64,000 bases of DNA from Palsa-1400 sp036501625. Lineage in GTDB: Bacteria > Verrucomicrobiota > Verrucomicrobiia > Limisphaerales > Palsa-1400. Below, one piece after another: positions 33,326 to 41,957 of the stretch (position 1 is its first letter; every line of letters begins with the position of its first letter). The position numbers and the translations under genes are program-made. The stretch covers positions 1 to 64,000 of the forward strand of contig DASXZY010000038.1 of assembly GCA_036501625.1 (NCBI GenBank), in the 5' to 3' direction. Below the pieces are notes generated by a model, which did no database searches, was not told the DNA's origin, and saw only the letters and a list, made by a program, of their open reading frames with translations.

Positions 33326-34474
33326 TCATGCTTTTTCAATCATCGTTCGGAACTCCGCGAACAGCGGCGTGGAATCGTGCGGCCCCGGCGATGCCTCCGG
33401 GTGATACTGCACGCAAAATATCGGCTTCGTTTTGTGGCGGAAGCCTTCGACCGTCCGGTCGTTTAAATTAATCCGGTCCACCGCCACGTCACTGGGCAGC
33501 GTGGCCGGGTCCACCGCGAACCCGTGGTTCTGCGATGTGATTTCCACCTTGCCCGATGCCAAATCCTTGACCGGCTGGTTCGCGCCGCGATGGCCGAATT
33601 TGAGCTTGAAGGTCTTCCCTCCCAGTGCCTGTCCCAAAATCTGGTGTCCCAGGCAGATGCCGAAAATCGGCGTGCCGCTCTTAATCAACTCGCCCACCGC
33701 CCGCACCGCGTAACCCAGCGCCGCCGGATCTCCCGGCCCGTTGGACAGAAAAATGCCCGCCGGTTTGCGGTCGAGGGCTTCCTGGGCCGTCACGGTCGCC
33801 GGCAGCACTAGGGTCTTGAAGCCGTATTGCCGCAAACGGCGCAAAATGTTGTATTTCATCCCGTAATCGAACGCCACGATTGGAATGTCCGCCGGCGGCA
33901 AGGCCGCGCCTTCACCTGCTCCGGTCGAGCTGCGCGCCAAAGTGAAGCTCCGGCTTTGGGACTCGTCCTCGTCCCACAAAAACGGTTTCGCGTGCGTGAC
34001 CTTTTGCACGTAATCCACCCCCGCCAAGCCCGGCCAGTTTTTGGCCCGCGCGACTGCTTCCTCGGGCGAAATATCCTGCGTCGAAATGAACCCATTGAGC
34101 GCGCCGTGGGTGCGCAGCTTCTTGGTCAGCGCCCGCGTATCGATTCCTTCCAGGCCCGGAACCCCGTTTTTCTCCAGGTATTCGGCCAGCGAGCAATGGC
34201 TCCGCCAACTGCTGGCCACCGGCGACAATTCGCGCACGACAAAACCTGACACGTGTGGCTGCCATGACTCCACGTCGGCCTCATTGACGCCGTAATTGCC
34301 AATGAGCGGATAGGTCATCGCGACGATCTGGCCTTTGTAGGAGGGATCGGTCAGGATTTCCTGATAACCGGTCATGGAAGTATTGAAACAAACCTCGCCG
34401 CAGGCTTCGGCTTTGGCGCCAAAACCCCGGCCGGTGAACACAGAACCATCCTCCAAGGCGAGAATTGCTTTCAT
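33326..34474 (-). CDS. carA: carbamoyl-phosphate synthase small subunit
   Basis: 382 aa; the glutamine amidotransferase subunit supplying ammonia to CarB for arginine and pyrimidine synthesis. The N-terminal CPSase small-chain domain starts 'MKAILALEDGSVFTGRGFGA' at ATG 34474, so the 17 upstream residues in frame are excluded. The class I amidotransferase triad is C274 in 'FGICLGHQILG', with H358 and E360 in 'VQYHPEASPG'. GAGG lies 6-10 nt before the start. carB is not in the window. Confidence 0.95.
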   Translation of the reverse strand: MKAILALEDGSVFTGRGFGAKAEACGEVCFNTSMTGYQEILTDPSYKGQIVAMTYPLIGNYGVNEADVESWQPHVSGFVVRELSPVASSWRSHCSLAEYLEKNGVPGLEGIDTRALTKKLRTHGALNGFISTQDISPEEAVARAKNWPGLAGVDYVQKVTHAKPFLWDEDESQSRSFTLARSSTGAGEGAALPPADIPIVAFDYGMKYNILRRLRQYGFKTLVLPATVTAQEALDRKPAGIFLSNGPGDPAALGYAVRAVGELIKSGTPIFGICLGHQILGQALGGKTFKLKFGHRGANQPVKDLASGKVEITSQNHGFAVDPATLPSDVAVDRINLNDRTVEGFRHKTKPIFCVQYHPEASPGPHDSTPLFAEFRTMIEKA

Positions 34475-34578
34475 CAAGGACCTCTTGGTCGCTGTGAAGG
34501 CTAGGGCCATTTTCGCCCCGGTCAAGTTTTATTCGCGCCGGGAGATTATCTTCGCCGTCACAGGATCGTCGTTCCGCA

Positions 34579-35976
34579 TTAGGACCGGCCGCCGGCTTTC
34601 GGCAGCCGCACTTTGAATCGCGTCTCGCCGGGTTTGGACTCAAATTCAATTTCGCCGCCATGGCGGTCGGCTACGATCCGATGACAGATGACCAAGCCAA
34701 GGCCGGTGCCGGTGCCAATGGACTTGGTGGTAAAGAATGGCTCGAACATGTGTGCTTGCACGTCCGTTGGAATGCCCGGCCCGTTATCAACAATCTCAAC
34801 CATGACGTGGTCGCCTTCGTGGAAGGTGCCGATGCAGATTTTCCCTTTTCCATCCACGGCATCGATGGCGTTGTCAATCAGGTTTGTCCAAACCTGGTTC
34901 AGTTCGCCGCCGTAGCCCATGACGCGCGGCGCGTTGCGGTCGTAGGCGCGCCGGACGCACACGCCTTTTAACTTGTGGCCAAGCATGGTCAGAGTGTTCT
35001 CCAAGCCCTCGTGGACGTCCAATTCCTGCATGCCCGCGTTGTCCATGTGCGTGTAGGACTTGACGGCCTTGACCAGCTCGACCACGCGGCCCGTGGCGTT
35101 CTCCACCTGCTTGAGCAGAAGTTTGAGATTCAGGCGCGATTCGATCCATTGCACGGTGGCGGCCTGGCTGCCGGGCGGCACCGCGGAAATGAGATTCTCG
35201 AACCACGGAATATCCAGGCCCGCGGCCACCAAGACGCCCGATAATTTCCATCCTTCGGAAATGTTGTGCTGTTCGAGCCATGAGTTAAGCTCTTCCTCGC
35301 GATCGCTTCGCACAAGGACGTCGAGCGCGGGCGCGGTGTCAAGGCGGTCCAGCGCGTCCTGCGAAGCAGTGCCAAGATGTTTCCAGGTGTCTCGCTCCAA
35401 TGAGCGGATGAGCTGGCACAGATAGGTTTGCATGGCTTCGGCCGTGCGTTGCGAATCCGACGCCGCCCGCAGCGCGGCCGAGGCGGGATTGTTCAACTCG
35501 TGCGCCAGGCCCGCCGCCATTGTGCCGAGCGAAACCAGTTTCTCGCGCTGATGGGCGAAGCCCTCCAAATTCCTGAATCGTTCCGCCACCACGCGCAGAA
35601 TCTGTTTCGCGATGGAAGGGCACGCGGCCATCATTTTCCAGAAACCGTCCCGGTCCAGGCGGAAGAAGCGAGAGGGCTGGGCCACGCGCGCAGTCGAAAG
35701 CCACGGCAAGTCCAGCAGAATCGGAATTTCTCCGAGGAACTCCCCGGGTTTATTGACAGCCATGAGCACGGCCTGGCGGTCGTAGGTTCGCCACACGCGC
35801 GCCTCGCCGGTCAGCGTCAAATAAAAATGCGTTCCCGGTTCGCCATCCAGCGCCAGAACGGCGCCGGCCTGGAGTTCCAGAATATCTCCCGTCTCAATGC
35901 AGCTCAATTCGCTGTCGGAAAGCCCGGCGAACAGGGGCATTTGCCGAACGGCCTTGATGTCTTCGGGGGTCATCAT
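34579..35976 (-). CDS. cNMP-binding-domain sensor histidine kinase
   Basis: 465 aa, no transmembrane helix. Residues about 8-125 form a cyclic-nucleotide-binding-like domain ('MPLFAGLSDSELSCIETGDILELQAG', 'GTHFYLTLTGEARV', 'GEFLGEIPILLDLP'). The phosphoacceptor histidine is in 'MAAGLAHELNNPASAALRA', and the ATPase boxes are 'NQVWTNLIDNAIDAVDG', 'VDNGPGIP' and 'GTGTGLGLVICHRIV'. The start is the ATG at 35976; the frame extends far upstream but only across the preceding gene. It follows the receiver-thioredoxin-reductase fusion by 2 bp, so the two almost certainly form a two-component pair. Confidence 0.88.
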   Translation of the reverse strand: MMTPEDIKAVRQMPLFAGLSDSELSCIETGDILELQAGAVLALDGEPGTHFYLTLTGEARVWRTYDRQAVLMAVNKPGEFLGEIPILLDLPWLSTARVAQPSRFFRLDRDGFWKMMAACPSIAKQILRVVAERFRNLEGFAHQREKLVSLGTMAAGLAHELNNPASAALRAASDSQRTAEAMQTYLCQLIRSLERDTWKHLGTASQDALDRLDTAPALDVLVRSDREEELNSWLEQHNISEGWKLSGVLVAAGLDIPWFENLISAVPPGSQAATVQWIESRLNLKLLLKQVENATGRVVELVKAVKSYTHMDNAGMQELDVHEGLENTLTMLGHKLKGVCVRRAYDRNAPRVMGYGGELNQVWTNLIDNAIDAVDGKGKICIGTFHEGDHVMVEIVDNGPGIPTDVQAHMFEPFFTTKSIGTGTGLGLVICHRIVADRHGGEIEFESKPGETRFKVRLPKAGGRS

Positions 35977-35978
35977 AA

Positions 35979-37643
35979 TTAGAGGGCGGCCAGATATTCG
36001 TGAACCAGTTTGACGGCCATCGCGCCCTCGCCCACGCCGGACGTGACGCCTTTGGCCGAGCGATGGCGCACGTCGCCCGCCACAAAAATTCCCGGAACGC
36101 TCGTTTCGAGATAGAACGGCACGCGGCTGGACGTCCAACCCTTCGGCAATGCGCCATCGCCGCGAATCAAGTGCTGGCCGGAAACGATGTAACCCTGTTC
36201 GTCCCGTTCGAGGACGCCCGCCAGCCAATCCGTGCGCGGCAGCGCTCCCGCGTAAATGAGCAGCGCCGACGCGGGCACGGTCGATTGCGCGCCGGTCTTC
36301 TGATTGCGGATGGTCAATTTTTCGCAATGGCTCGAGCCAGAAACGTCCGTCACATTGGAGTGCGTCAAAAGCGAAATGTTTTTTGTCGCGGCGATTTGGT
36401 CTTCGAGATACTGCGACATCGTGGTGGAGAGCGCCTCGCCGCGCACGACCAGCGTCACTTGCCGCGCGAATTTTGAAAAATACATCGCGGCCTGCCCGGC
36501 GGAATTCGCTCCGCCAACGATATAGACATCGCCGTCGCGATACGACAGCGCCTCGCTCATCGGCGCGTAATAATGGACACCCGCGCCCAGCAGGGCGTCC
36601 GATCCCGCGATCTCCAGTTTCCGATAGGAAATGCCAGTGGCCACGAGCAAGGCGCGCCCGGCGATCTCGCTGCCATCCGCAAGACGCACCACGCGCGACG
36701 GGCCTTCAATGCGCAATCCCGAAACTTCCTGCGGAGCGAGAATCTCCACGCCAAAACGCCGCGCCTGCGCGACCGCGCGCCGCGCCAAATCGCCGCCGCT
36801 TAAGCCAGTGGGAAAGCCGAGATAATTTTCGATGCGCGAACTTCGGCCCGCCTGCCCGCCGGGCGCCTCGCGTTCAATAAGCAGCGTGCGCAAACCATCC
36901 GCCGCGCCATAGACCGAAGCTGCCAGCCCAGCAGGCCCGGCCCCGATGACAATCAGGTCGTAAAACGGCAGGTCGGCCTTGGTCTTCAAGTTCAGCTTCG
37001 CCGCCACCGCTGCCACCGTCGGTTTCGGAATGCAGGAGCCGTCCGCGAAGACGACAAGCGGCAGGCACGAAGGCTCCATTTGGCTGGACTGCACCAACTG
37101 CCGCGCCGTTTCGCTGGTCTCGATGTCCAGCCATTGGTACGGTATGAAATTGCGGCCCAGAAAATCACGAATTTCCATGGCCAGCGGCGACCAGCGATGC
37201 CCGGCCACGCGCACGCCTTCAAAGGGCGGCTTGTAATCCGCCTGCCAGTCGTCCAGCAAATCATCGACCACGCCGTAAAGCCGCTCCTCCGGCGGGTCCC
37301 ACGGCTTCATCAGGTAATGGTCGATCTTGACAGAGTTAATGGCCCGGATTGCAGCGTCCGTATCGGCATAGGCGGTCAGCAACGCCCGTTTCGCCTTCGG
37401 AAAAAGCTCCAGCGCCTTTTCCAAAAATTCGACGCCCGACATGTGCGGCATCCGCTGGTCCACCAAAAAAAGCGCGATGGGGTCGTTGCGCAGTTTAAGT
37501 TGCTCCACCGCCGCCAGGGCCGCCGCGCCGGAATCCGCCGCCACGACGCGGTAGCGGTTTCCGTACTGGCGGCGCAAATCGCGCTCGACGGCGCGCAACA
37601 CCTCCGGGTCGTCATCGACTGTCATTAGAATGGGCTTTGGCAT
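35979..37643 (-). CDS. response regulator - glutaredoxin-like - thioredoxin-reductase-like fusion
   Basis: 554 aa. Residues 1-120 are a receiver domain ('ILMTVDDDPEVLRAVERDLR', 'IALFLVDQRMPHMSGVEFLE', Lys in 'MKPWDPPEE'). About 150-235 resemble a glutaredoxin-like fold ('VAGHRWSPLAMEIRDFL', 'PYQWLDIETSETARQLV'). About 245-554 are an FAD/NAD(P)H domain of the thioredoxin-reductase type ('DLIVIGAGPAGLAASVYGAADG', 'VYIVGGANSAGQAA', 'GIFVAGDVRH'). Where TrxB has its CxxC, this protein has 'GVHYYAPMSEAL', so direct disulfide reduction is unlikely. The start is ATG 37643, just before the receiver. It lies 13 bp after the DedA gene and 2 bp before the histidine kinase. Confidence 0.88.
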   Translation of the reverse strand: MPKPILMTVDDDPEVLRAVERDLRRQYGNRYRVVAADSGAAALAAVEQLKLRNDPIALFLVDQRMPHMSGVEFLEKALELFPKAKRALLTAYADTDAAIRAINSVKIDHYLMKPWDPPEERLYGVVDDLLDDWQADYKPPFEGVRVAGHRWSPLAMEIRDFLGRNFIPYQWLDIETSETARQLVQSSQMEPSCLPLVVFADGSCIPKPTVAAVAAKLNLKTKADLPFYDLIVIGAGPAGLAASVYGAADGLRTLLIEREAPGGQAGRSSRIENYLGFPTGLSGGDLARRAVAQARRFGVEILAPQEVSGLRIEGPSRVVRLADGSEIAGRALLVATGISYRKLEIAGSDALLGAGVHYYAPMSEALSYRDGDVYIVGGANSAGQAAMYFSKFARQVTLVVRGEALSTTMSQYLEDQIAATKNISLLTHSNVTDVSGSSHCEKLTIRNQKTGAQSTVPASALLIYAGALPRTDWLAGVLERDEQGYIVSGQHLIRGDGALPKGWTSSRVPFYLETSVPGIFVAGDVRHRSAKGVTSGVGEGAMAVKLVHEYLAAL

Positions 37644-37656
37644 AATGGGAAAAGGT

Positions 37657-38583
37657 TTAAGCGGTTGCCGGAGCAGCCTGTCCGTTCCAGGCATCGATGC
37701 CGCCTAGGAGCGGGCGCACATGCGTGAATCCATGCCGGCGCAAGAGGAGCGCGACGCGCGCGGCCGTCACTTCGTTGGGGCAGGAGCAATAGACGACCAC
37801 TTCGCGGTCTCGCGGAAATTGATAGCGGCCTAGTTTGATGTCGTCCATGGTCAGGTGGATCGCGCCCTCAATGCCCGCTTCGCTGGCCGATTCGACGCTG
37901 GAACGCATGTCCAGAATGACCAATGGCTGGCCCGCATTCATCATTTGGCGCAAGTCCGCCACCGTGATGCGCGCCATCCGCAAGTCATCCAAAAGCCGTT
38001 TGCGCTGCCAGTATTTATATCCAAGGTAAGCCGCGACGGCCGCGCCGATCAGGGCTAGCGCGCTCGCGCCGATGTTTGATAGGGCGCCCATGATTTGCTG
38101 CAATTGGTTGGAGAAAAAATAACCCACGCCGATAAAGCATCCCCCATAGAGCAGCGAGCCGGCGCCATCCACCGCCAGAAACCGCGCGGCGTTCATTTTG
38201 GACATGCCGGCCAGCGGCGGAGCCAGCGTGCTCAGGCCGGGCACGAATTTCGCGATCACAATCCCGCGCCATCCGTACTTGGTGAAAACGTTTTGGGTCC
38301 GCCGCACGCACGAATCCGGCTCCAGCGAAATGCGGCAGAGCAGCCCCAAAACCTTCGCGCCCTGATAACGGCCCAGATAAAACCAAAGGCTGTCCGCCGC
38401 CAGGCAGGCCAGCATCGACATCAAGATGGCGAGCGGCAAATTAAATTGGCCCGCCGCCGCGAGCGCGCCCGCCGCCAGCAGCCAGGGCAGGGCTGGCAGC
38501 GGCAGCCCAAGCTGCTCAATCAGCACCGCCACAAACACAATTGGCGCGCCGTGATGGATCAGGAATAAACGGGCTTCATTCAT
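37657..38583 (-). CDS. DedA-family membrane protein fused to rhodanese domain
   Basis: 308 aa. The first 205 residues are a DedA/VTT membrane domain with several helices ('LGLPLPALPWLLAAGALAA', 'FTKYGWRGIVIAKFVPGLST'); the Arg and Pro of the latter are family signatures. After a basic linker (KYWQRKRLLDD) comes a cytoplasmic rhodanese domain (about 215-300) with a candidate persulfide cysteine in 'VVVYCSCPNEVTAARVALLL' (C266 or C268). DedA proteins help recycle undecaprenyl-phosphate or other lipids; the fusion suggests control by sulfur or redox state. It is the first gene of the three-gene redox unit. Confidence 0.85.
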   Translation of the reverse strand: MNEARLFLIHHGAPIVFVAVLIEQLGLPLPALPWLLAAGALAAAGQFNLPLAILMSMLACLAADSLWFYLGRYQGAKVLGLLCRISLEPDSCVRRTQNVFTKYGWRGIVIAKFVPGLSTLAPPLAGMSKMNAARFLAVDGAGSLLYGGCFIGVGYFFSNQLQQIMGALSNIGASALALIGAAVAAYLGYKYWQRKRLLDDLRMARITVADLRQMMNAGQPLVILDMRSSVESASEAGIEGAIHLTMDDIKLGRYQFPRDREVVVYCSCPNEVTAARVALLLRRHGFTHVRPLLGGIDAWNGQAAPATA

Positions 38584-38736
38584 TGCTCAAGTTGGTCCCA
38601 ATTGGGGCATGCACCCCACATGCTCAACCGCAACCTATAGTTGCAACCGCCGCCCGTCAAATAGTGTCTGTCAATGATGATGGCTGCTTTGGAAAAAAGA
38701 TTCTTTTTCTGCCGGTTGGCATGATAAATTGCGGCC

Positions 38737-39030
38737 ATGAAAAAGGCAGCCAAAAAGGCGAATAAAAGATCAATTATGAGGGCTCAATTATCTCACACAG
38801 CATGGATTGAAAACCAAGATGGCGACCGGCTGAAGGTGGAACTTCAAAACGAAGGTGGCGAATTATTGGGCACGGTCTTTGTTGGTAAAATCCCATATCA
38901 TGTTTTTTTCGCGGATAAAAATGAGATTGGGAACGGCGGAGAATGTTTTGTCGTGGATCGCGATCCTGACTACGAACCGAAGCCTTCAGCGTCGGGCAAG
39001 TTCCTTTTGATTTCTCCTTACGCCAAGTAG
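38737..39030 (+). CDS. small hypothetical protein, 97 aa
   Basis: A 97-aa soluble protein with a basic start (MKKAAKKANKRSIMRAQL) and an acidic, beta-rich body ('VELQNEGGELLGTVFVGKIPYHVFFADKNE'; abbreviated family unknown). I recognise no domain. TAAATT ends 6 nt before the ATG, the leaderless-type layout, although the -35 is weak. It is more AT-rich than its neighbours, which may mean it was acquired or is under different codon pressure. It stands alone between the divergent DedA gene and vsr. Confidence 0.6.
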   Translation: MKKAAKKANKRSIMRAQLSHTAWIENQDGDRLKVELQNEGGELLGTVFVGKIPYHVFFADKNEIGNGGECFVVDRDPDYEPKPSASGKFLLISPYAK

Positions 39031-39140
39031 CCCCATGGGATCCCCAACGTGTGAATGATAAAACATTGGGCGGCAAGCGCCAGCTTTCCAAATCCCGCAC
39101 GACCCTGTCAATCCTGCCATCCGCCGATGCTCGTTTCAGG

Positions 39141-39170
39141 CTGACGCGGGCCGGCCGGCTCTGTTAGGAT
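39141..39170 (+). promoter_or_regulatory. candidate leaderless promoter of vsr
   Basis: CTGACG (39141-39146) and TAGGAT (39165-39170) are 18 bp apart, and the GTG at 39177 follows after 6 nt. The AGGA inside the -10 could instead be read as a weak SD, so the two interpretations compete. Confidence 0.35.
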
Positions 39171-39176
39171 TTCTTC

Positions 39177-39671
39177 GTGGCAGACGTTTTCACCAAAGCC
39201 AAGCGTTCCAAAATCATGGCGGCGATACGTTCCTGCGGCAACAAGGATACGGAACTCAAGCTGGCCGCCATCATGCGCGCGGCGCGAGTCACGGGCTGGC
39301 GGCGGAATCATCCGCTTTTCGGCAAGCCGGATTTTGTTTTTCGCCGCGAACGGCTGGCCGTCTTTGTCGATGGCTGCTTTTGGCACGGATGCCCCAAGCA
39401 CGCCCGGCAGCCCGGGTCGAATACCGCGTATTGGATGCCGAAGCTCGCGCGCAACAAAGCTCGCGACCGGCACGTGTCAAGAATGCTCCGCCAAAACGGC
39501 TGGAAGGTCATGCGCATTTGGGAGCATCACCTGGCCGCGCCCGTCGCCATTATTGACAGGATCGCCCGCGCGCGGATTAAAAATTGCCGCTCGCCATTCC
39601 GCGCCCACGCCGGTAAAAATCGGGGCGTCGGGAGACATCTCCAAAAATTCAAATTAAAAGTCAGGCGATGA
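39177..39671 (+). CDS. vsr: very short patch repair (Vsr) endonuclease
   Basis: 164 aa, GTG start. Vsr nicks next to T:G mismatches that arise by deamination of 5-methylcytosine. Family features: 'SKIMAAIRSCGNKDTELKLA' (N-terminal), 'NHPLFGKPDFVF' with the catalytic Asp (D52), 'VFVDGCFWHGCPKH' with H70 and H75, and 'LRQNGWKVMRIWEHHL'. No DNA cytosine methyltransferase is near. The C-terminus is longer and more basic than usual (RFRAHAGKNRG-like tail). The last 4 bp overlap the GH3 gene, an unusual pairing. Confidence 0.88.
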   Translation: MADVFTKAKRSKIMAAIRSCGNKDTELKLAAIMRAARVTGWRRNHPLFGKPDFVFRRERLAVFVDGCFWHGCPKHARQPGSNTAYWMPKLARNKARDRHVSRMLRQNGWKVMRIWEHHLAAPVAIIDRIARARIKNCRSPFRAHAGKNRGVGRHLQKFKLKVRR

Positions 39672-41947
39672 AGCGGGGAATTATTGCGGTCATTTTATTG
39701 AGCCTCCTGGCTGGGGGCGTCCCGGCGCAGCCGGCGAGTTCCAATATGGACGGCTTTGTATCCTCTCTGATGGGCCGCATGACTTTGGAGGAGAAAATCG
39801 GCCAGCTCAATTTGCTTTCCACCGGATTCGATGTGACAGGCCCGACTGCCAGCCGGGGCGTGGAAGCGGCCGTCCGCAAGGGATTGGCGGGCGGAGTTTT
39901 TAATCTTTACACGCCGGCCGCGACGCGGAAACTGCAGGAATTGGCCGTTGGCAAGAGCCGCCTGGGCATTCCGCTTTTATTCGGATACGATGTCATTCAC
40001 GGCCATAAGACCACGTTCCCCATCCCCCTCGCTCTCGCCTGCACCTGGAACCCCGCTTTGATTGAGCAAAGCGCGCGCACGGCCGCGGAGGAAGCCAGCG
40101 CCGACGGCGTCACTTGGGTGTTCTCGCCGATGGTCGATATTGCGCGCGACCCGCGGTGGGGCCGGATTGCGGAAGGCGCGGGCGAAGACCCGTACCTCGG
40201 CAGCATCATCGCGCGGGCCATGGTGAATGGCTACCAGGGCGGCGGTTTGGCCCAAAGCAATTCCGTCATGGCTTGTGTCAAACATTTCGCGCTCTACGGC
40301 GCCGTCATGGCCGGGCGCGATTACAACCCGGCGGACATGAGCCGCATTACGATGTTCCAGTATTATCTGCCGCCGTATCGCGCGGCGGTGGAGGCCGGAG
40401 CCGGCAGCGTCATGGCCTCCTTCAACGAAGTCGATAGCATTCCGGCGACGGGCAACCGCTGGTTATTGACAGACTTGCTGCGGACGCAATGGGGTTTCAA
40501 GGGCTTTGTCGTCAGCGATTACACGGCCATTAATGAAATGGTGTTGCATGGCATGGGCAACATCGAGCGCTGCGCCGAACTGGCGCTCAAGGCGGGCCTC
40601 GACATGGACATGGTGAGCGAAGCCTACGCGAAATACTTGAAAAAGCTCGCGGCCGATGGCGCGGTTTCTGAAACGATGATTGACACAGCCTGCCGCCGGG
40701 TGCTGGAGGCCAAATACAAACTGGGCCTTTTTTCCGACCCATTCCACGGATGCAACGAGCAGCGGGCCGAACGGGAAATCCTCACCTCGGCCAATTTGAA
40801 ACTGGCGCGCGACTTGGCGCGGCGCTCCTTCGTGCTGTTGAAGAATATTAATCAAACTCTCCCGCTCCAGCGCTCCGGCGTGATCGCGGTCATCGGCCCG
40901 CTGGCTGAAAGCCGCCGGGATTTGCTCGGCCCCTGGAGCGCGGCCGGCGATTGGAAAGACACCGTCAACATCCTGGACGCCGTTAAAAAAGCGGCCGGCC
41001 CGCGGGCCATGATCGTGAACGAGCGCGGCGCGAATCTGTTGGATGACCCGGAATTGATTTCGGCTCTCAACGGTTCCGGCGCGAACATCGTCCCGGACAA
41101 GCGTTCCCCGCAACAAATGATTATTGATGCCGTCGCCGCCGTGAACAAGGCGGACGTGGTGGTGGCGGTTCTCGGAGAATCCTTCGCCATGTCCGGCGAG
41201 GCGGCCAGCCGGAGCGAGATTGGTTTGCCGGCCGGCCAGGAAGAGCTTCTCCACGCCCTAGTTCAAACCGGCAAGCCCCTTGCGCTGGTTCTCCTCAACG
41301 GCCGCCCGCTTGCGCTGCCCTGGGAAGCCACCCATTGCGGCGCGATACTGGAAACGTGGTTTGGCGGCCTCGAAGCCGGCCCGGCCGTCGCGGATGTGTT
41401 GTTTGGCGATTACAATCCATCCGGCCGCCTGGCCGCCACCTTCCCGCGCGACACCGGGCAAATACCGCTTTTTTACAACCACAAAAATACCGGCCGCCCT
41501 TACGATGGCAATTCCCGCGTGCGCTACGTCTCCCGCTATCTCGATATGCCCAATACGCCGATGTTTCCGTTCGGCTTCGGGCTGAGTTACACGAGCTTTT
41601 CCTATGGCCCTGTCAAGTTGAGCAAGCGTTCCCTCAAGGGAAACGAAACGCTTGTGGCGTCCGTCGATATTTCCAACACCGGCAAGCGCACGGGAGAAGA
41701 AACCGCGCAGTTGTATATCACACAATCGGCGGCCAGCGTGACCCGGAGCGTGGAGGATTTGCGGGGATTCCGAAAAATCGTCCTCCAGCCCGGCGAAATG
41801 GAAAACGTCAGTTTCCAGATTACGCCCGAAGATTTGAAATTCTATGGCAGCGTCCTGGTTTACGATTGGGAACCGGGCGATTTCATAATTCGCATCGGCT
41901 CGGATTCGAGGCAATTGCAATCAGCGACAGTGCACTGGCAGCGCTGA
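39668..41947 (+). CDS. bglX: GH3 beta-glucosidase (BglX type)
   Basis: 759 aa, exported (signal peptide MKRGIIAVILLSLLAGGVPAQ). The N-terminal (beta/alpha)8 domain includes 'DIARDPRWGRIAEGAGEDPYL', substrate-binding 'CVKHFALYGA', and the nucleophile Asp near D284 in 'KGFVVSDYTAINE'. The alpha/beta sandwich domain and a fibronectin-like C-terminal domain ('VDISNTGKRTGEETAQLYI') follow, as in BglX. It would release glucose from beta-linked oligosaccharides in the periplasm. Its ATG overlaps the vsr stop by 4 bp. Confidence 0.92.
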   Translation: MKRGIIAVILLSLLAGGVPAQPASSNMDGFVSSLMGRMTLEEKIGQLNLLSTGFDVTGPTASRGVEAAVRKGLAGGVFNLYTPAATRKLQELAVGKSRLGIPLLFGYDVIHGHKTTFPIPLALACTWNPALIEQSARTAAEEASADGVTWVFSPMVDIARDPRWGRIAEGAGEDPYLGSIIARAMVNGYQGGGLAQSNSVMACVKHFALYGAVMAGRDYNPADMSRITMFQYYLPPYRAAVEAGAGSVMASFNEVDSIPATGNRWLLTDLLRTQWGFKGFVVSDYTAINEMVLHGMGNIERCAELALKAGLDMDMVSEAYAKYLKKLAADGAVSETMIDTACRRVLEAKYKLGLFSDPFHGCNEQRAEREILTSANLKLARDLARRSFVLLKNINQTLPLQRSGVIAVIGPLAESRRDLLGPWSAAGDWKDTVNILDAVKKAAGPRAMIVNERGANLLDDPELISALNGSGANIVPDKRSPQQMIIDAVAAVNKADVVVAVLGESFAMSGEAASRSEIGLPAGQEELLHALVQTGKPLALVLLNGRPLALPWEATHCGAILETWFGGLEAGPAVADVLFGDYNPSGRLAATFPRDTGQIPLFYNHKNTGRPYDGNSRVRYVSRYLDMPNTPMFPFGFGLSYTSFSYGPVKLSKRSLKGNETLVASVDISNTGKRTGEETAQLYITQSAASVTRSVEDLRGFRKIVLQPGEMENVSFQITPEDLKFYGSVLVYDWEPGDFIIRIGSDSRQLQSATVHWQR

Positions 41948-41957
41948 TGGCTCGGCG

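Noticed and set aside
38716..38732. Sigma54-like TTGGCA...TTGC before the 97-aa gene
   Set aside because: Spacing between GG and GC is one base too long; the leaderless-type -10 explains the region better.
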